Positions 11,405 through 24,773 are shown, counted from the stretch's first letter. The stretch: 64,000 nucleotides of DNA from Wuchereria bancrofti (GCA_005281725.1 SSBO01000007.1:4870031-4934030); one strand, 5' to 3'. The notes: generated by a model from the letters alone, not told the origin. Translations and numbers: made by a program.

Positions 11405-13007
11405 CTTTCTTACTGCTCTGCTTCCTTGCGAAACAAAGTAGGTTTCCTTCCTTGACAGTTCAGATCGTTGACTTCTTTGCCTTCGATACTGGTAGATTCT
11501 CGAATCTGTACTGGTTCCGTTCTGTGTACGTGTACTGTGGGAGTCTTCGTGAAATACTTTATTATTCAAACCTCAAACTTGGGTAATTAAACCACAGATT
11601 AACATTAAAAATTATACAACATTACAATAACGAGCTGATACATAACACACGAATATAACTTAAAGATGTAAGCAAGCTAGACACTTCCCAACCGAGCCAT
11701 ACCATTACAAGATAGGATAAATGGCTTTGTAAGGAAGAAAATTGGGAGGGGTTTTTTGGATGCTACGGCTACAAAGTAGATTAAAATCACTTAAAACAAT
11801 ACTCTTTGTTCATTACATCATAGCTTCGCCATTGTGGCGAACCAATAAAATTTGCATTTGTTAATTAAAGTTTAACTTTTGGAATTAAAAATTTATCATT
11901 AACATTTTTACCAGAAAAGAGCAAAAAGTAACTCACGCAATCCATTCTTTCAGCATGTCGTATTAAAATCAAACACTTTCGTCCCGCTGTCTTTATTGGT
12001 GTTATTTTCAAAACAATGAACTCGTTATTTTTGAATTATTATCATTGCAAACGTCATAATAACTTCAAAAGCATCTTTTCCTAATTCACTATTTCTATCT
12101 ACAGAAATGACGTCTGTTTACAGATCTCAAACCAGAGAGAGTTCTATTAAATTACAAGTCACTGTTGGCTGTACCGTTATCATATGAGAGTTATTCCTTA
12201 GATTTACATAAAAGATCTTTTTCTTTTATGTCTTCTATGCCTCACTTGAAGTATTTTTGGATCTGCAAAATTGTTTCGGCTAGATACTTCGTTAATGCAA
12301 TGAAAATCAGCTGGAAAACTTGTAAGTACTACTCGAAAGCAATCCAAATTTACTTTCAAAATTTTGCCTTATGTGTTGTAAACGAGATTTACTCGGTCAC
12401 CTGTGTTTTACTTCTGAATAGCTTTTATGGCCACATCTATCGTAATCAGTTGTGAATTCTTCTTTGTTCTTACCTTTTTTCTGTATCTGTCATTTATTTA
12501 TTTATCTGTTATCAACCCTGATTACACTATTCAGTCCTTTTGTTTAATTATTCTTCGTTGCATACCTTACATCTGTAATACTTTTCTTTTTGTTGTCATT
12601 GATTCTAGCATACTTTGATACAGCATTCACCAAATTACAAAGGGAAAGTAAAGAAAATTTTCTTTGACTGCGACATTTGAGCACCGAACAAATTTTATTA
12701 ATCGCATTAGTAAAGAAACATAAGCAATTGATTATTTCGCATCACTTTTGCTAAGATCAAAATTAGGAGTGTCAAAAAAAATTACTTGAAAACTTTCTGT
12801 CTAAAGAAAATTTTCCCCGCAAAGACCTAAAAGAAAGACAGATTAAACTCATTATATAATACAGTTAGTGAATTCCAAATTTCATTTGCTTCAGTCACTT
12901 TCCAACTAATTTGTTACAATTTCCACCAAAAGTGTGTATCATAAAATGACTAATGTCACACAAAAAAAGCAATTAAATAAAACCTTTTTCATTCATTCAC
13001 ATAATAT

Positions 13008-13040
<33 letters not shown>

Positions 13041-13089
13041 TTTTCCTAACATATAGATTTGAATTTCAATAAAAACGAATGATACTGAC
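11405..13089. repeat. Repeat block copy 2 of 3
   Basis: It has the same start as copy 1, and its only difference seen by eye is a 15-nt deletion near 11661 (ATAACTTAAAGATG against ATAACTTAATTATAAAACATTTAAAGATG). It ends with an (AAT)n tract and flank, then N at 13090. The catalytic exon copy lies at 11937-12020, minus strand. Being bounded on both sides by Ns, it may be an unmerged contig or haplotype. Confidence 0.9.
13010..13040. repeat. (AAT)n microsatellite
   Basis: About ten AAT/ATA units at the end of copy 2. The same tract is at 14930-14960 in copy 3, and copy 1 breaks exactly where it should begin. Confidence 0.9.
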
Positions 13090-13309
13090 NAATGGACAAT
13101 AGTTACAATGCAAGGANNNNNNNNNNNNNNNNNNNNNNNNNNNNNNNNNNNNNNNNNNNNNNNNNNNNNNNNNNNNNNNNNNNNNNNNNNNNNNNNNNNN
13201 NNNNNNNNNNNNNNNNNNNNNNNNNNNNNNNNNNNNNNNNNNNNNNNNNNNNNNNNNNNNNNNNNNNNNNNNNNNNNNNNNNNNNNNNNNNNNNNNNNNN
13301 NNNNNNNNN
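13090..13309. other. Assembly gap
   Basis: A single N at 13090, then 27 bases of unplaced sequence, then an N run from 13118 to 13309. Open frames drawn through the Ns are meaningless. Confidence 0.98.
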
Positions 13310-14927
13310 CTTTCTTACTGCTCTGCTTCCTTGCGAAACAAAGTAGGTTTCCTTCCTTGACAGTTCAGATCGTTGACTTCTTTGCCTTCGATACTGGTAG
13401 ATTCTCGAATCTGTACTGGTTCCGTTCTGTGTACGTGTACTGTGGGAGTCTTCGTGAAATACTTTATTATTCAAACCTCAAACTTGGGTAATTAAACCAC
13501 AGATTAACATTAAAAATTATACAACATTACAATAACGAGCTGATACATAACACACGAATATAACTTAATTATAAAACATTTAAAGATGTAAGCAAGCTAG
13601 ACACTTCCCAACCGAGCCATACCATTACAAGATAGGATAAATGGCTTTGTAAGGAAGAAAATTGGGAGGGGTTTTTTGGATGCTACGGCTACAAAGTAGA
13701 TTAAAATCACTTAAAACAATACTCTTTGTTCATTACATCATAGCTTCGCCATTGTGGCGAACCAATAAAATTTGCATTTGTTAATTAAAGTTTAACTTTT
13801 GGAATTAAAAATTTATCATTAACATTTTTACCAGAAAAGAGCAAAAAGTAACTCACGCAATCCATTCTTTCAGCATGTCGTATTAAAATCAAACACTTTC
13901 GTCCCGCTGTCTTTATTGGTGTTATTTTCAAAACAATGAACTCGTTATTTTTGAATTATTATCATTGCAAACGTCATAATAACTTCAAAAGCATCTTTTC
14001 CTAATTCACTATTTCTATCTACAGAAATGACGTCTGTTTACAGATCTCAAACCAGAGAGAGTTCTATTAAATTACAAGTCACTGTTGGCTGTACCGTTAT
14101 CATATGAGAGTTATTCCTTAGATTTACATAAAAGATCTTTTTCTTTTATGTCTTCTATGCCTCACTTGAAGTATTTTTGGATCTGCAAAATTGTTTCGGC
14201 TAGATACTTCGTTAATGCAATGAAAATCAGCTGGAAAACTTGTAAGTACTACTCGAAAGCAATCCAAATTTACTTTCAAAATTTTGCCTTATGTGTTGTA
14301 AACGAGATTTACTCGGTCACCTGTGTTTTACTTCTGAATAGCTTTTATGGCCACATCTATCGTAATCAGTTGTGAATTCTTCTTTGTTCTTACCTTTTTT
14401 CTGTATCTGTCATTTATTTATTTATCTGTTATCAACCCTGATTACACTATTCAGTCCTTTTGTTTAATTATTCTTCGTTGCATACCTTACATCTGTAATA
14501 CTTTTCTTTTTGTTGTCATTGATTCTAGCATACTTTGATACAGCATTCACCAAATTACAAAGGGAAAGTAAAGAAAATTTTCTTTGACTGCGACATTTGA
14601 GCACCGAACAAATTTTATTAATCGCATTAGTAAAGAAACATAAGCAATTGATTATTTCGCATCACTTTTGCTAAGATCAAAATTAGGAGTGTCAAAAAAA
14701 ATTACTTGAAAACTTTCTGTCTAAAGAAAATTTTCCCCGCAAAGACCTAAAAGAAAGACAGATTAAACTCATTATATAATACAGTTAGTGAATTCCAAAT
14801 TTCATTTGCTTCAGTCACTTTCCAACTAATTTGTTACAATTTCCACCAAAAGTGTGTATCATAAAATGACTAATGTCACACAAAAAAAGCAATTAAATAA
14901 AACCTTTTTCATTCATTCACATAATAT

Positions 14928-14960
<33 letters not shown>

Positions 14961-15009
14961 TTTTCCTAACATATAGATTTGAATTTCAATAAAAACGAAT
15001 GATACTGAC
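13310..15009. repeat. Repeat block copy 3 of 3
   Basis: It begins right after the N run at the same base as copies 1 and 2, carries the 15 bases missing from copy 2, and runs through the (AAT)n tract into unique sequence after GATACTGAC (15009). It contains the third copy of the minus-strand RHAER exon at 13857-13940. This is probably the copy properly joined to the right flank. Confidence 0.9.
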
Positions 15010-17402
15010 GATAATGAAGAAGAGTGGATGAGCTAAAGATAAGAACTAGAAAATAGGCAAACGCAATAAACAAATGAGGCGGTGCGTAACTTAATCTCTT
15101 TCCACCTACGAATATTCTTCCGGACTTCAGACAGTACTATTCGCTTGTTGGAAAATCAAAAATTAATTCCGGTCTTTTGAGACAGCTAGATGTGACACTA
15201 TCAGTGTCTCCTTCAGGAAAATATTATGGTAAGCCTTTTTCTTTCCTATATGTCAACAATATCAGGCATAAACACACAAAAGGAATACATAAACAGTGTA
15301 TTCTTAATTCCCAAAAAAATTTCAAAAATATTCCATAAAGTTCAAATGTAATCATAACAAAAAACCTTTCCGATTACAATTAATGTTTAGAAAGTGAATG
15401 AAACAACCGCCAATCGATCTATGTACGAAAATAATACAATGTTTTTATTGATTGGATATAAATATTTTCAACTCTCTTAATATGTGAATTTCTGCATTAT
15501 AAAAGGAATAAATTGAACAAAATCCTTTTTAAGTAAATCGTATAGGGAGGAAATTGCAATCAATATTACTTTATCTGACAGAGTGCTCGATATCTGACAA
15601 GATTTCTCGATGGAAATATTGATTTTCTTATAAACATCTAAAAAATGAAAGAAACTACTTATTATTATTTGTATATAAAAGCGAGAAAATAAAATTCCAA
15701 ATATATTAAACTTTTATTATTTCTTGATGTATTAGTAGAAAAAATAAAGTTTGAATTAACAGCCTGACATAACGGCGAGTTGCTAAATTACTTAAAATTA
15801 ACTTGGATTAAGTAATAATTGATCTAATTTCAGATTGTGTATCATTGAATGCATGAAGTGATAATTGTGGAAAATGTATTTATTGATATCACTGACTTCA
15901 ATTTGAAACCTTACTGATCTGTGGCAAATCCATTAACAATTTCAAATCGCCATAGTAACGCTATAGTAATAAATTGATGTTTCCTGAAGCTATTAAGACA
16001 TGTTGTTATCACTATCACTTCAGCAAGTTTGTAATTAAGAAGCGAAAAACTTTAAGCTCAATGTGATGGATTGTATTGCTAATGAAATCGTAAAATTAAT
16101 ACCTTGAATGTTCGGTTTTAAAAAAAAATATTGTGTCAATGGAACAGAAAATACATTCTCCCTTTTTGCAAAATTCGCGAACTGAGAATTATTACTTGAC
16201 CAATCCAAAAATGAGATTATTCTAAATGTATTTCAAGAGTTCCGTCATCAGTAAGTTTGTCTATTACGATCGTACATACCTACACATATCTTATCAGTTT
16301 GTTTAGAAAGCAAGAAAACAAGTAATCCTTTTAAGAATTCGTGAATCATGGACATGCTACTTCTCCGATAAGTCACCGGATTATCAAACTGACCCTCATA
16401 TATATTTGGAGTTTCTAAGCTATTTAGAAAATGGAATTGTTAAGTTTTAGAGGTGATAGAAAGAACACTTTTATGTAATATTTAGAAAATTTGGAATATT
16501 CGTGTAATCCTTAAATTTAAAAATATAAAAAATTTTTTTATCGCCTTTATTGATTATTACTTAATTTACTTCTTCAAATCAGTTTTCATGATATTTCTTC
16601 GTTGCAACAACTGATACTTTTACTACATTCGCATCAGTACTTTTACTACAATCGCAAGCTGAAATTTGTTTTCAATTCATTTTTAACTTTTGTTTTAATA
16701 CAATTTTCATGTAATGTCTGTTTTTCAGCCACTAATATCAATCTTTCAGTCGCTTTCTTAAAAAGTTTTTCATTGTAATAACGGCTGTAATTCCTAAGTT
16801 ATCATTAACTTATCAGTTGAGAAATCAGCGAGACAAATTGCTTTCTTTATTATTTCCATGTTGCCACAATTTTCAATGCATTATTATGATTACATTGTTA
16901 TCAAATACATTTACATTAGCTGTACGAATGATAAACATTCATTTGAAAGCAACATAAAACATCCATCTGACACTTTTCGGGAAGTATCAATCAAGTAATT
17001 CTTGGCTTAAAGAGATTTGTGCTCTCAGCAGAAATATGTTGTCATGGTTGATTACATCGGTCAATTAATTTATCTAAAAGCATGAACTGAAGATGGCAGT
17101 AGTGATTGTAGTCATGGAGATTGACTTCACACTTAACAAATAATACTAAAATGAGTCACTGTTTTGCATCCTGTTTTCATCCATATTTAGCCAAAAAAAG
17201 TTTTGTAGAGAACATTGGAACTTTTCTGTGAAAAAGTTGAAATAATTTTTGTACTGATTTTCTATAAATGAATCCAAACTAATGCATTTAAACAAGCGTG
17301 TTTCCGTCTCGAAGTATTGTTACTTTCGTTTAAAAATTCAGGAAGCAATTAAATATTCAATTTGAATAGTTTTTGTACTTTTCGCCACAGGTACAAAACA
17401 AA
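15010..17402. other. AT-rich region upstream of PDE1
   Basis: No frame of 60 codons occurs. One candidate plus-strand exon is listed separately (15131-15228). The rest appears non-coding and should contain the PDE1 promoter or a long first intron. The acceptor CGCCACAG ending at 17390, twelve bases before the PDE1 ATG, is a likely spliced-leader site. Confidence 0.35.
15131..15228 (+). other. Candidate upstream exon
   Basis: A good acceptor (CTTCAG at 15125-15130) and donor (ATG|GTAAGC at 15229) bracket 98 bases, open in the frame reading QYYSLVGKSKINSGLLRQLD and then VTLSVSPSGKYY. The product is not recognised. The exon ends in phase 1, and joining it directly to 17391 meets a stop, so another exon would be needed between. 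It could belong to a longer PDE1 isoform or to nothing. Confidence 0.25.
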
Positions 17403-20400
17403 ATGCTTGATAATTCTTACGGATTTCATAATCTGGCAATACGAAAGCACGCATGCAGGTAAGCAAAGCATCTAAAACTAACTTCTTAATTTCTCCCTTT
17501 AAAATTTAATATATGTTTATCAACAATATTACTACCTGTAAGCAGCTTGAATATTATTGAGTTCTAATTGTTTGCATTTCTACTTTTGGAGGTATTTTTA
17601 ACACACACTGAAATTTATTGTTCTATTATTACGAATTATTCGAGAACACTGATTTCAGATTGTTGAAATAAATAGAATTGCAGGCTACGATATGTACTAC
17701 ATCAGCTTAATGGTGGTCAACTTTCAATGGATGATCTCAAAAAGAATCTCGAATATATGGCTTTGCTCTTAGAAACTGAATGTATGAATGAAACCAGGTA
17801 ATCTAGCCATAGACTAATTACTGATAATTACGATACCTTTAATGATATCTTAGATTTTAAATAATAATGATGTGGACTTATTTAAATTGATAGGAAACGG
17901 TGGGAGGGAGCAACTTTAGTATCACTGCCGATGTCACATAGAATAGCTACCACTGCAAGTTCAGATTTTAAATGACCTAACTCATATCGATTTCAGAAAG
18001 CTATTGCATTGCTTTTAATGCTACATAATACATGCTTAATCAACTTGGAAAGTCAGACCTTTCGGGTTTGGAAGTCGTAATGACTAGGTAACGAACAAAA
18101 TAAATTAGTGCAAGTTTCAAGCAAGTTAGAATAAAAGTGTCATAGACCAGAAATAGAAAGCTTGAATTATTGGCAAAGGTTAACGATCAACTTCAATGAA
18201 ATGACTATGCTTTTACAAGCATTTGTATTAAAGTTTAGAAAGTGTTTCCTGAGTTCTGAAAATTTAAAACTCTTAAAGTCACATAATTGCTTTATAGCGT
18301 TTATTTTTGTGCATTTCAATTAAAGCATAAAAATTGGTTAAGCTGAGATACATATAATTTGTAGACGCATTTGTGATGAAGAGGATGATTTGGCGGATGT
18401 GAAACCAGAAGCAGTCTCTGATGAAGTGCGCAAATGGCTTGCAGCAACATTTACAAAACAATCGGTGCTTTCAAAACGTGAAAAACCAAAACTTAAGTCG
18501 GTAGCTAATGCTATACTCACGGGAATTTTTTTTGACAAGTAAGCATTTCTTCAGCAAGTTAACACCAAAAAAAAACATAGTTCTCGTGTCCCTCTGTTTT
18601 TATATGTTTGGAGATAATGCATTTCAGTGAAAGGTGGAAATTTGTTCATTATTTCCAGAATGTTCCGGAAATCGCAGGTACTGCTTATTTCAACACCACC
18701 AGAAATTGCTGCATTGATGAAGGTTTTTTGAATTTATTGCCATTTTCAGAAATCTAAGAACAAGAAGATTCTCTTAGCAAAATTTTCCAGCCATTAAATA
18801 CACCTCTTTTTTTGCTCATGAAGAATAAACTAAAATAATATAATTTATAAAAAAGTAATGAGTACTTCCTGTAGTGATAAATTGGAACTGCAACTTCTGA
18901 ACAACAAAAGTGAAATAAATTTATCAAATTAAGCAGATATATTCTGGTAATATCTTAAAACAGAAGACTATGTTTTTGTCAAAATTCCTCAAAAATTATG
19001 AAGCTTTAAAGTAGAATTGAGAAAAGTAAAAGAAAACTGCAGAATGTGAATAGTTGGTCATTTGATTGCTTCCGATTGAACGAAGTATCGGAAGGACATG
19101 CGCTGAAGTATGTTGGCCTAGAGCTTTTCAATCGTTATCGCTTCCTTGATCGTTATAAGGTTCTTACTTCAATTTTAACAATTTGTGGCTATGAATTTGA
19201 AATGAAAAGCTTGAATGATACATTTACTATTACCATTCAGAAAAGATACTGATGATACTTCTCACATTACAGATTCCCGTACAAATACTTGAGAATTACA
19301 TTGGGGCCCTGGAAGTAGGATACAGTAAACACAACAACCCGTATCACAACGTTGTCCATGCTGCTGATGTGACTGCCTCTTCACATTTCATGTTGTCACA
19401 GACCGGTTTTGCTGTATGCTTTTCATTTATTCAGGATCTTAAGGTTCTGAACCTTTATATTGTTCTGAAACCTTTAGGTTCATTGGTACTTGATAGACGT
19501 TAAAGGAGAAAAAGTTAAGTATTGTCATGTGGTGCTTAATACTGAATTTAAACAGATGATAAGTTACAGACAAGCTTGTCAGATCTAGACATATTGGCTG
19601 TTATATTTGGTGCCATGATACATGATTATCAGCATACCGGTCATACAAATAACTTCCATATACAAACCGGGTAGTTTATTTCTGCTTTATTTACTCATAT
19701 AATTCAATATCTATTAATTTAAACTTTTCACTTCTCTATTTGAGCATTTTAGAGTTTTGCTGCACTGATAAACTTGTCGACGTCGAAATGTCAGATCTAA
19801 ACATGCATAGTTTATATGCTCAAAGCTTTTCTGATATAATAATATACTTTTAAATTGGTTACTTTGAAGGAAAAGTTGCATAAGCTGAAAAAAAAAAGAT
19901 CTTCTGAAAGCTTCCAATTCTTCATCAGAATTAAAAGACTAAAAATTTTCCTTCTTATTGGTAAGAGCATTTATTAGGAAATGTTAGCAAAATAGCAAAA
20001 TAGTAAAGTAATAGATAGTACTGTCTTCGAAAGAACGAACTTAATCACCGTCAGAACAAGGGGCTCGGTCAACATTTCATTTTCTGAACTTTTTTGTAGA
20101 GACTGAAGATTCATTGTCAGCCAGTTAGTGAGATTAATAAATCACCTGCACATAGCCTGTAGGTACATTAGAATACCTGAGGCCAGAGGTCAATTAACCA
20201 TTTCATTAAATTGCCGACAAGACATATTGTTCATGCCTCTCATTGGAACTTTAATCATGGTTCCTTCAAAAGATGAAAGTAAGTTAAATAATTTTTAAGA
20301 TCCCATTATGCACTGCTATACAATGATCGAAATGTGCTGGAAAACCATCATGTCAGTGCATCTTTTCGTTTGCTAAAGGAAGACGACAAAAATATTATGA

Positions 20401-22303
20401 AAAGATTAACCAGGGAAGAATTCAGGTAGTTTTCTTATGATAGTCCACTTCTCACATCCTACGCTTATCTCGTCTTAAAGATATAATCCATAAGTGATTG
20501 ATATTTATGAAAAATTCCACTCCGCTTGGAATTTTTCAGAGAACTACGCAATTTGTTGATCGAAATCGTACTCGCAACAGATATGTCAAGTCATTTTGCA
20601 CAAATTAAAACTATGAAGACTATGTTGTCATCGCCTGAGGGGTGAGGAAAAGTCATTGACATCAAACTAGACGGTCACATACTGTTCCAACTTCATGCCA
20701 AACAAACCGCTTTATGAGAATCTTAATGAGATTCAAGATTTAGCCTAGATCATCATGTTGTTGTCTGAAATGATTCAGAAAATTGAAAAAAACGTGGAGC
20801 AGGATTTATCTAAAATTAAATCTCTCTTTTAGTATTGATAAAACTAAAGCTGTTTGCCTCATTGTACATGCTTGCGATATATCACATGCCTCAAAACCAT
20901 GGGAATTGCATTCCCGATGGACTGAAGGTGTTCTCGAGGAATTCTTTCGCCAAGGTGATTTAGAAGCCAGCATGGGTCTACCGTATTCGCCTCTTTGTGA
21001 CAGAAATACTGTGCACGTTGCGGATTCACAAATTGGTTAATATCACTAAAATCTCTGCATCTTTCGTAATCTTATGAATAAACAAAGGAATAAAAATAGA
21101 ATTGAAAAGCATTTAAGAGTATTTGCTGCTTCAAAGTTTTGATAATTTGAGGAAACGAAAAATAAGAATGTTTGTTCTCGATGTAATCAAAGAACAATTT
21201 CATAATTCCTATTTCTTTTGAAAAATTTTATCACCATGAAATGCTTTATTCAACAGTTTCTGACAAGGGACAGGAATACTATCAAACCTTACTTCCCATG
21301 AGATGTTAATATTTTTTTAATTTCGATCTTTCTTAATCGACAGGATTTATTGATTTTATTGTTGAACCGACAATGATTATTTGTGGGGAAATGTTAACGA
21401 GAATAATTGAGCCACTGGTACCGCTTCAGTCATCACATACCTTCCTGCCGTGCGACAATTCCGATTCTTTATTAGCAAGTGTCGATGTGCCTCAGGAACA
21501 TGAAACGTTTGTCTTTCTATGAAAGATAAGATTACTATCCCAACACTCTACAACTTGACAATAACTTTATTGTTGTTGTACAATACCGTGCTTATACAAT
21601 AATAGGAAAGAAATGAACAGTGAATATTACAATACCAACAGTCCATTAGATGTTCACTCATTTCCCTTTATAACTGTCACTCTCCACTATTACTGCTGGT
21701 ACTAAGCCATTTGTTGAAAGTAAATTAAGTAAGTAAATGAGTAAGTACTGAGACGAACTGAATTGAAGCTTGCAATATGCAAAATAATATATTATAAATT
21801 TATTGATGTCTCCCCGACAGTATCACTGTATGGATTTTAAGTAAGATTTGTGTCCAACATAATGGCTAGCACTAATGTTAATTGAGTAAAATTAGATTTT
21901 ATCACCGATTTTCAGAGCTTATTGTGTTAAGTTCGCCTAATTGTTTTTCTTCCCTTTACTAAAGTCTCTGCAAACACCTGAATTTCATTATCATTTCTGC
22001 TTCATGTAGAAAGCCAATAATTGATTTCTTTCAGTGAAAATGTAAGCAACAATGAAACGAACAGCTCATTCCGTTTCTTACCATTAAATCAGGACGGAAA
22101 ATTAGAAATACCAACTCCATGGATGGAGTTCATGCATGAGAACAAGGATCGATGGAAAAAACAGGCTGCCAAAGGTTTTCCTTTAAAACTGTGAAGACTG
22201 ACATGAGTATGCTAGATGATAATGATTGGGTCGACACAGTAATATTTCTATTTCAGAAGAAGATGAGAGAAAGAAAAGTAGTGAAGAAATCGCCGCCAAA
22301 TGA
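17403..22303 (+). CDS. pde-1: Calmodulin-type cyclic nucleotide phosphodiesterase, PDE1 family
   Basis: Thirteen exons: 17403-17458, 17684-17797, 18365-18538, 18659-18722, 19043-19159, 19273-19413, 19570-19670, 20300-20425, 20540-20641, 20833-21035, 21344-21506, 22035-22174, 22257-22303 (515 aa, normal for PDE1). It hydrolyses cAMP/cGMP. The N-terminal LRYVLHQLNGGQLSMDDLKK segment matches the PDE1 regulatory helix next to the catalytic domain. Catalytic residues seen: PYHNVVH (His200, His204), IHDYQHTG (His240-Asp241), CDISH (Asp347) and SQIGFIDFIVEP (purine-binding Gln). The other marker segments VLENHHVSASFRLL, ATDMSSHFAQIK and GLPYSPLCDR are intact. All phases agree. The start is the first ATG after the acceptor at 17390. 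An in-frame alternative terminal exon may exist at 17894-17975. Confidence 0.93.
17894..17975 (+). other. Possible alternative last exon of PDE1
   Basis: After a GATAG acceptor the frame continues exon 2 in phase (AG+G), giving KRWEGATLVSLPMSHRIATT and then a stop at 17973-17975. If used, it would make an N-terminal fragment of about 83 aa without a catalytic domain. The composition is coding-like but no homologue is recognised. Confidence 0.25.
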
Positions 22304-22588
22304 TAAAAATCGCAATATTGATACTTGCATTTTGAACTCAACATTTCAAATCTTATTTTGGGAGTGCACTGAATAGTTTACAGAAATGTTATCTTTGTGG
22401 TGGCACTTTTCATTTTCTAATGACTATTTTGATTTGTAAGCAATTGCAATAGAGAAGAATTTAAATTATTATAAGTTGTGCTGCAGTGTTTTTTGTCGAA
22501 CACATAATGCAAATTAGCGCAGCAAGTCAGTATGAGTGAAAAATCAAAGTTGAAATTTATTGAAATAAATGTTTTTCGATCCATCCGA

Positions 22589-23083
22589 TTAATGATGGCG
22601 AAGTTGGTTTATTGCTAAGGTAACGTGTACGAAAGGATATAAGTAAGTAATCCTAAGTATAAGAATAAAATTATTAAAGCTGTGCAGTATTGTTGTTATT
22701 GATAAGTAGCATCTATAAACGAGTTCATTTGTTGTGGTTCTCGTCGAATAGAGCAGTGAAGCATTTATCACTGTTGAAATGATGAAGCATTGTTTAGAAG
22801 GAAAGTGCATTGCACAATGATCAGTGCGTGCACGACGATCGGTGATACAATTTCGTAGTCGCACAATGACAATATTCACGTGATATAGTGTTGACGCATG
22901 CGAAAGGCATGTGTATCCCAAATCAGGTGAAGCAAGTGAAAGGTAATAGCAATGAGTTAGTATGAAATAAGTTTGGAGTAATAGAGTTACTGCGTAAACA
23001 CTTTCATCAACAGTGCAGTTGCGCGCAAAGGGTAGAGGCGAGCCAAACCTATCAAGCCTATAAGACTGCACAGAAAACATCAT
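22589..23083 (-). other. Uncharacterised 164-codon open frame
   Basis: This is the longest unexplained uninterrupted frame in the window, in a patch somewhat less AT-rich than its surroundings. The conceptual protein is rich in Leu, Thr, Ser, Tyr and His without a clear signal peptide, domain or motif. There is no splice or codon pattern like the real genes here. It may be a chance frame over a non-coding transcript or repeat. Confidence 0.15.
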
Positions 23084-24551
23084 AGCGATGTCTGAGTAGT
23101 CTGATGCTCTGAAACCTTTATGCTAAACCCCAGACTATCTCAATTTTTTGCTTTTCACAATCTAATTTCAATCTTTTAGTTTGTTTCACATTCGAGCGAT
23201 TTTTTTAGAAATAACTAGTAAGTTTACTGATTAATAAGTTCACTGAAGAAAGTGACGACATAGTCGTGTTGCACTATCACATAATTTCGTGGAGCATTTT
23301 CATTAGCCAATGCAGTTATGGCACATTAGGCATTAGCAGCCAGTCAAGCAAGCCTATTAAACAAGTAAATCTATAAGGCTAAAGATACATGCACAGATAA
23401 CATCTCTGGCTTATTCTACTATTTTCAACATTTCCTCTTGAATTTGTTTTTTGGTGCTTTTAATGCTTCATACTTTTCATTGCTTAAACTGTCCACGTGA
23501 ATTCATCGTGTTATTCGATGTTAAAATAGCAGCGAAAATTAAAAATGTGGGAAAAACCCGTAATTATAGTCCTTCACTTCCCATTAATAAAGGTAAATCT
23601 CGCATAAAATCATCACCTTTGACAAAGTTATCATTATTATGATCATTTTCCCTCATTGATTTCTCTCGCAGATAAATAAATACTTGGAATTGTCTAAATT
23701 TTAAGTTTAACTACGCCCACCTAATGTTTCTTCTATAACTCACAGCTTCACTTCTTTAATACATTTCATTGCATTTGATGTCTCGAATTAGTTCTGTTTT
23801 ATACAGTTTTATCACCAAAGTGTTAAAAGCAATTTACTCTTTTCATATGTCATTCATGTACCAGAAGTAAAATTTCATTTGACGTACCTTTCTGGGAGTG
23901 AAACTATACATAACACTTTTTTTTATCAGACTCACTGCATTCAGAGTCTAAGAAGAATAACTTCGGATTTAGCAATCTATTTGCCACATTTCAAGTATTC
24001 TCTCAATCTCTTCTTAAGAGAAAAGATGTTGATAAGAAAAATTCCCAACGTCACCCAAAATCTCGCAAAATAAGTGATTTTCAGAGAAACAATGCCTTCA
24101 GAAGATATTTGGAAACCCTATTGCAATTAATTTGAAATTTGAGATTTTTATTTTGGAATTAGCGTTTTATCGTTCTGATTAAACATTATAACACTTTTTT
24201 CTTATTTAGAATTAACATATAACTTTCTTTTCTTGCACACATTTCATATTTAGATGAAAGTTATTCTCAGCCGTCTAAACTTAAAGGCTAGAGTGATCTG
24301 CATGCTTACAAAGTAGTAGCTGATAAGGGTCGTTTCCGAAAATATGCGAATGGAAATCCTCAAAATATGTCCATGGGAATTCGTTGTTGATTGCTACTTT
24401 TAATCACAGACATATAATCAGTTTTAAATGACTTCAATTCTTGATACCTTTTAGAAATTTGCCAACTATTCTCTTTCCTTTTTTATCCAGTTTTTCACTT
24501 TTGAACTTAATTTTTTTTTTTTTGTTAAGTTATAACATTTCTTGACAAGAG

Positions 24552-24773
24552 ACAAAAAGTGAAAATTCATTGGAATGGGCAAATTAAGACAACTAAGACA
24601 GTGTCGAAAATAAGGAAAGTTTAATTTTATACTTGTTAGAGATTCTATAAATAAAAAATAAATGTCTGTAAGCGCATGGAGACGAACCTATTTGTAATCA
24701 ATTAATCAATCAGTTCGACTTCTCATTTCCTTTACAAAAACACAAAAAGTGAAAATTCATTGGAACGGGCAAA
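24552..24773. repeat. 32-nt direct repeat pair, 190-nt spacing
   Basis: The pair at 24552-24583 and 24742-24773 shares ACAAAAAGTGAAAATTCATT followed by GGAAtGGGCAAA or GGAAcGGGCAAA: one mismatch in 32. The surrounding sequence is unrelated. Confidence 0.85.

Noticed and set aside
13092..13491. Frames of 84-127 codons around the gap
   Set aside because: Most of their length is N.
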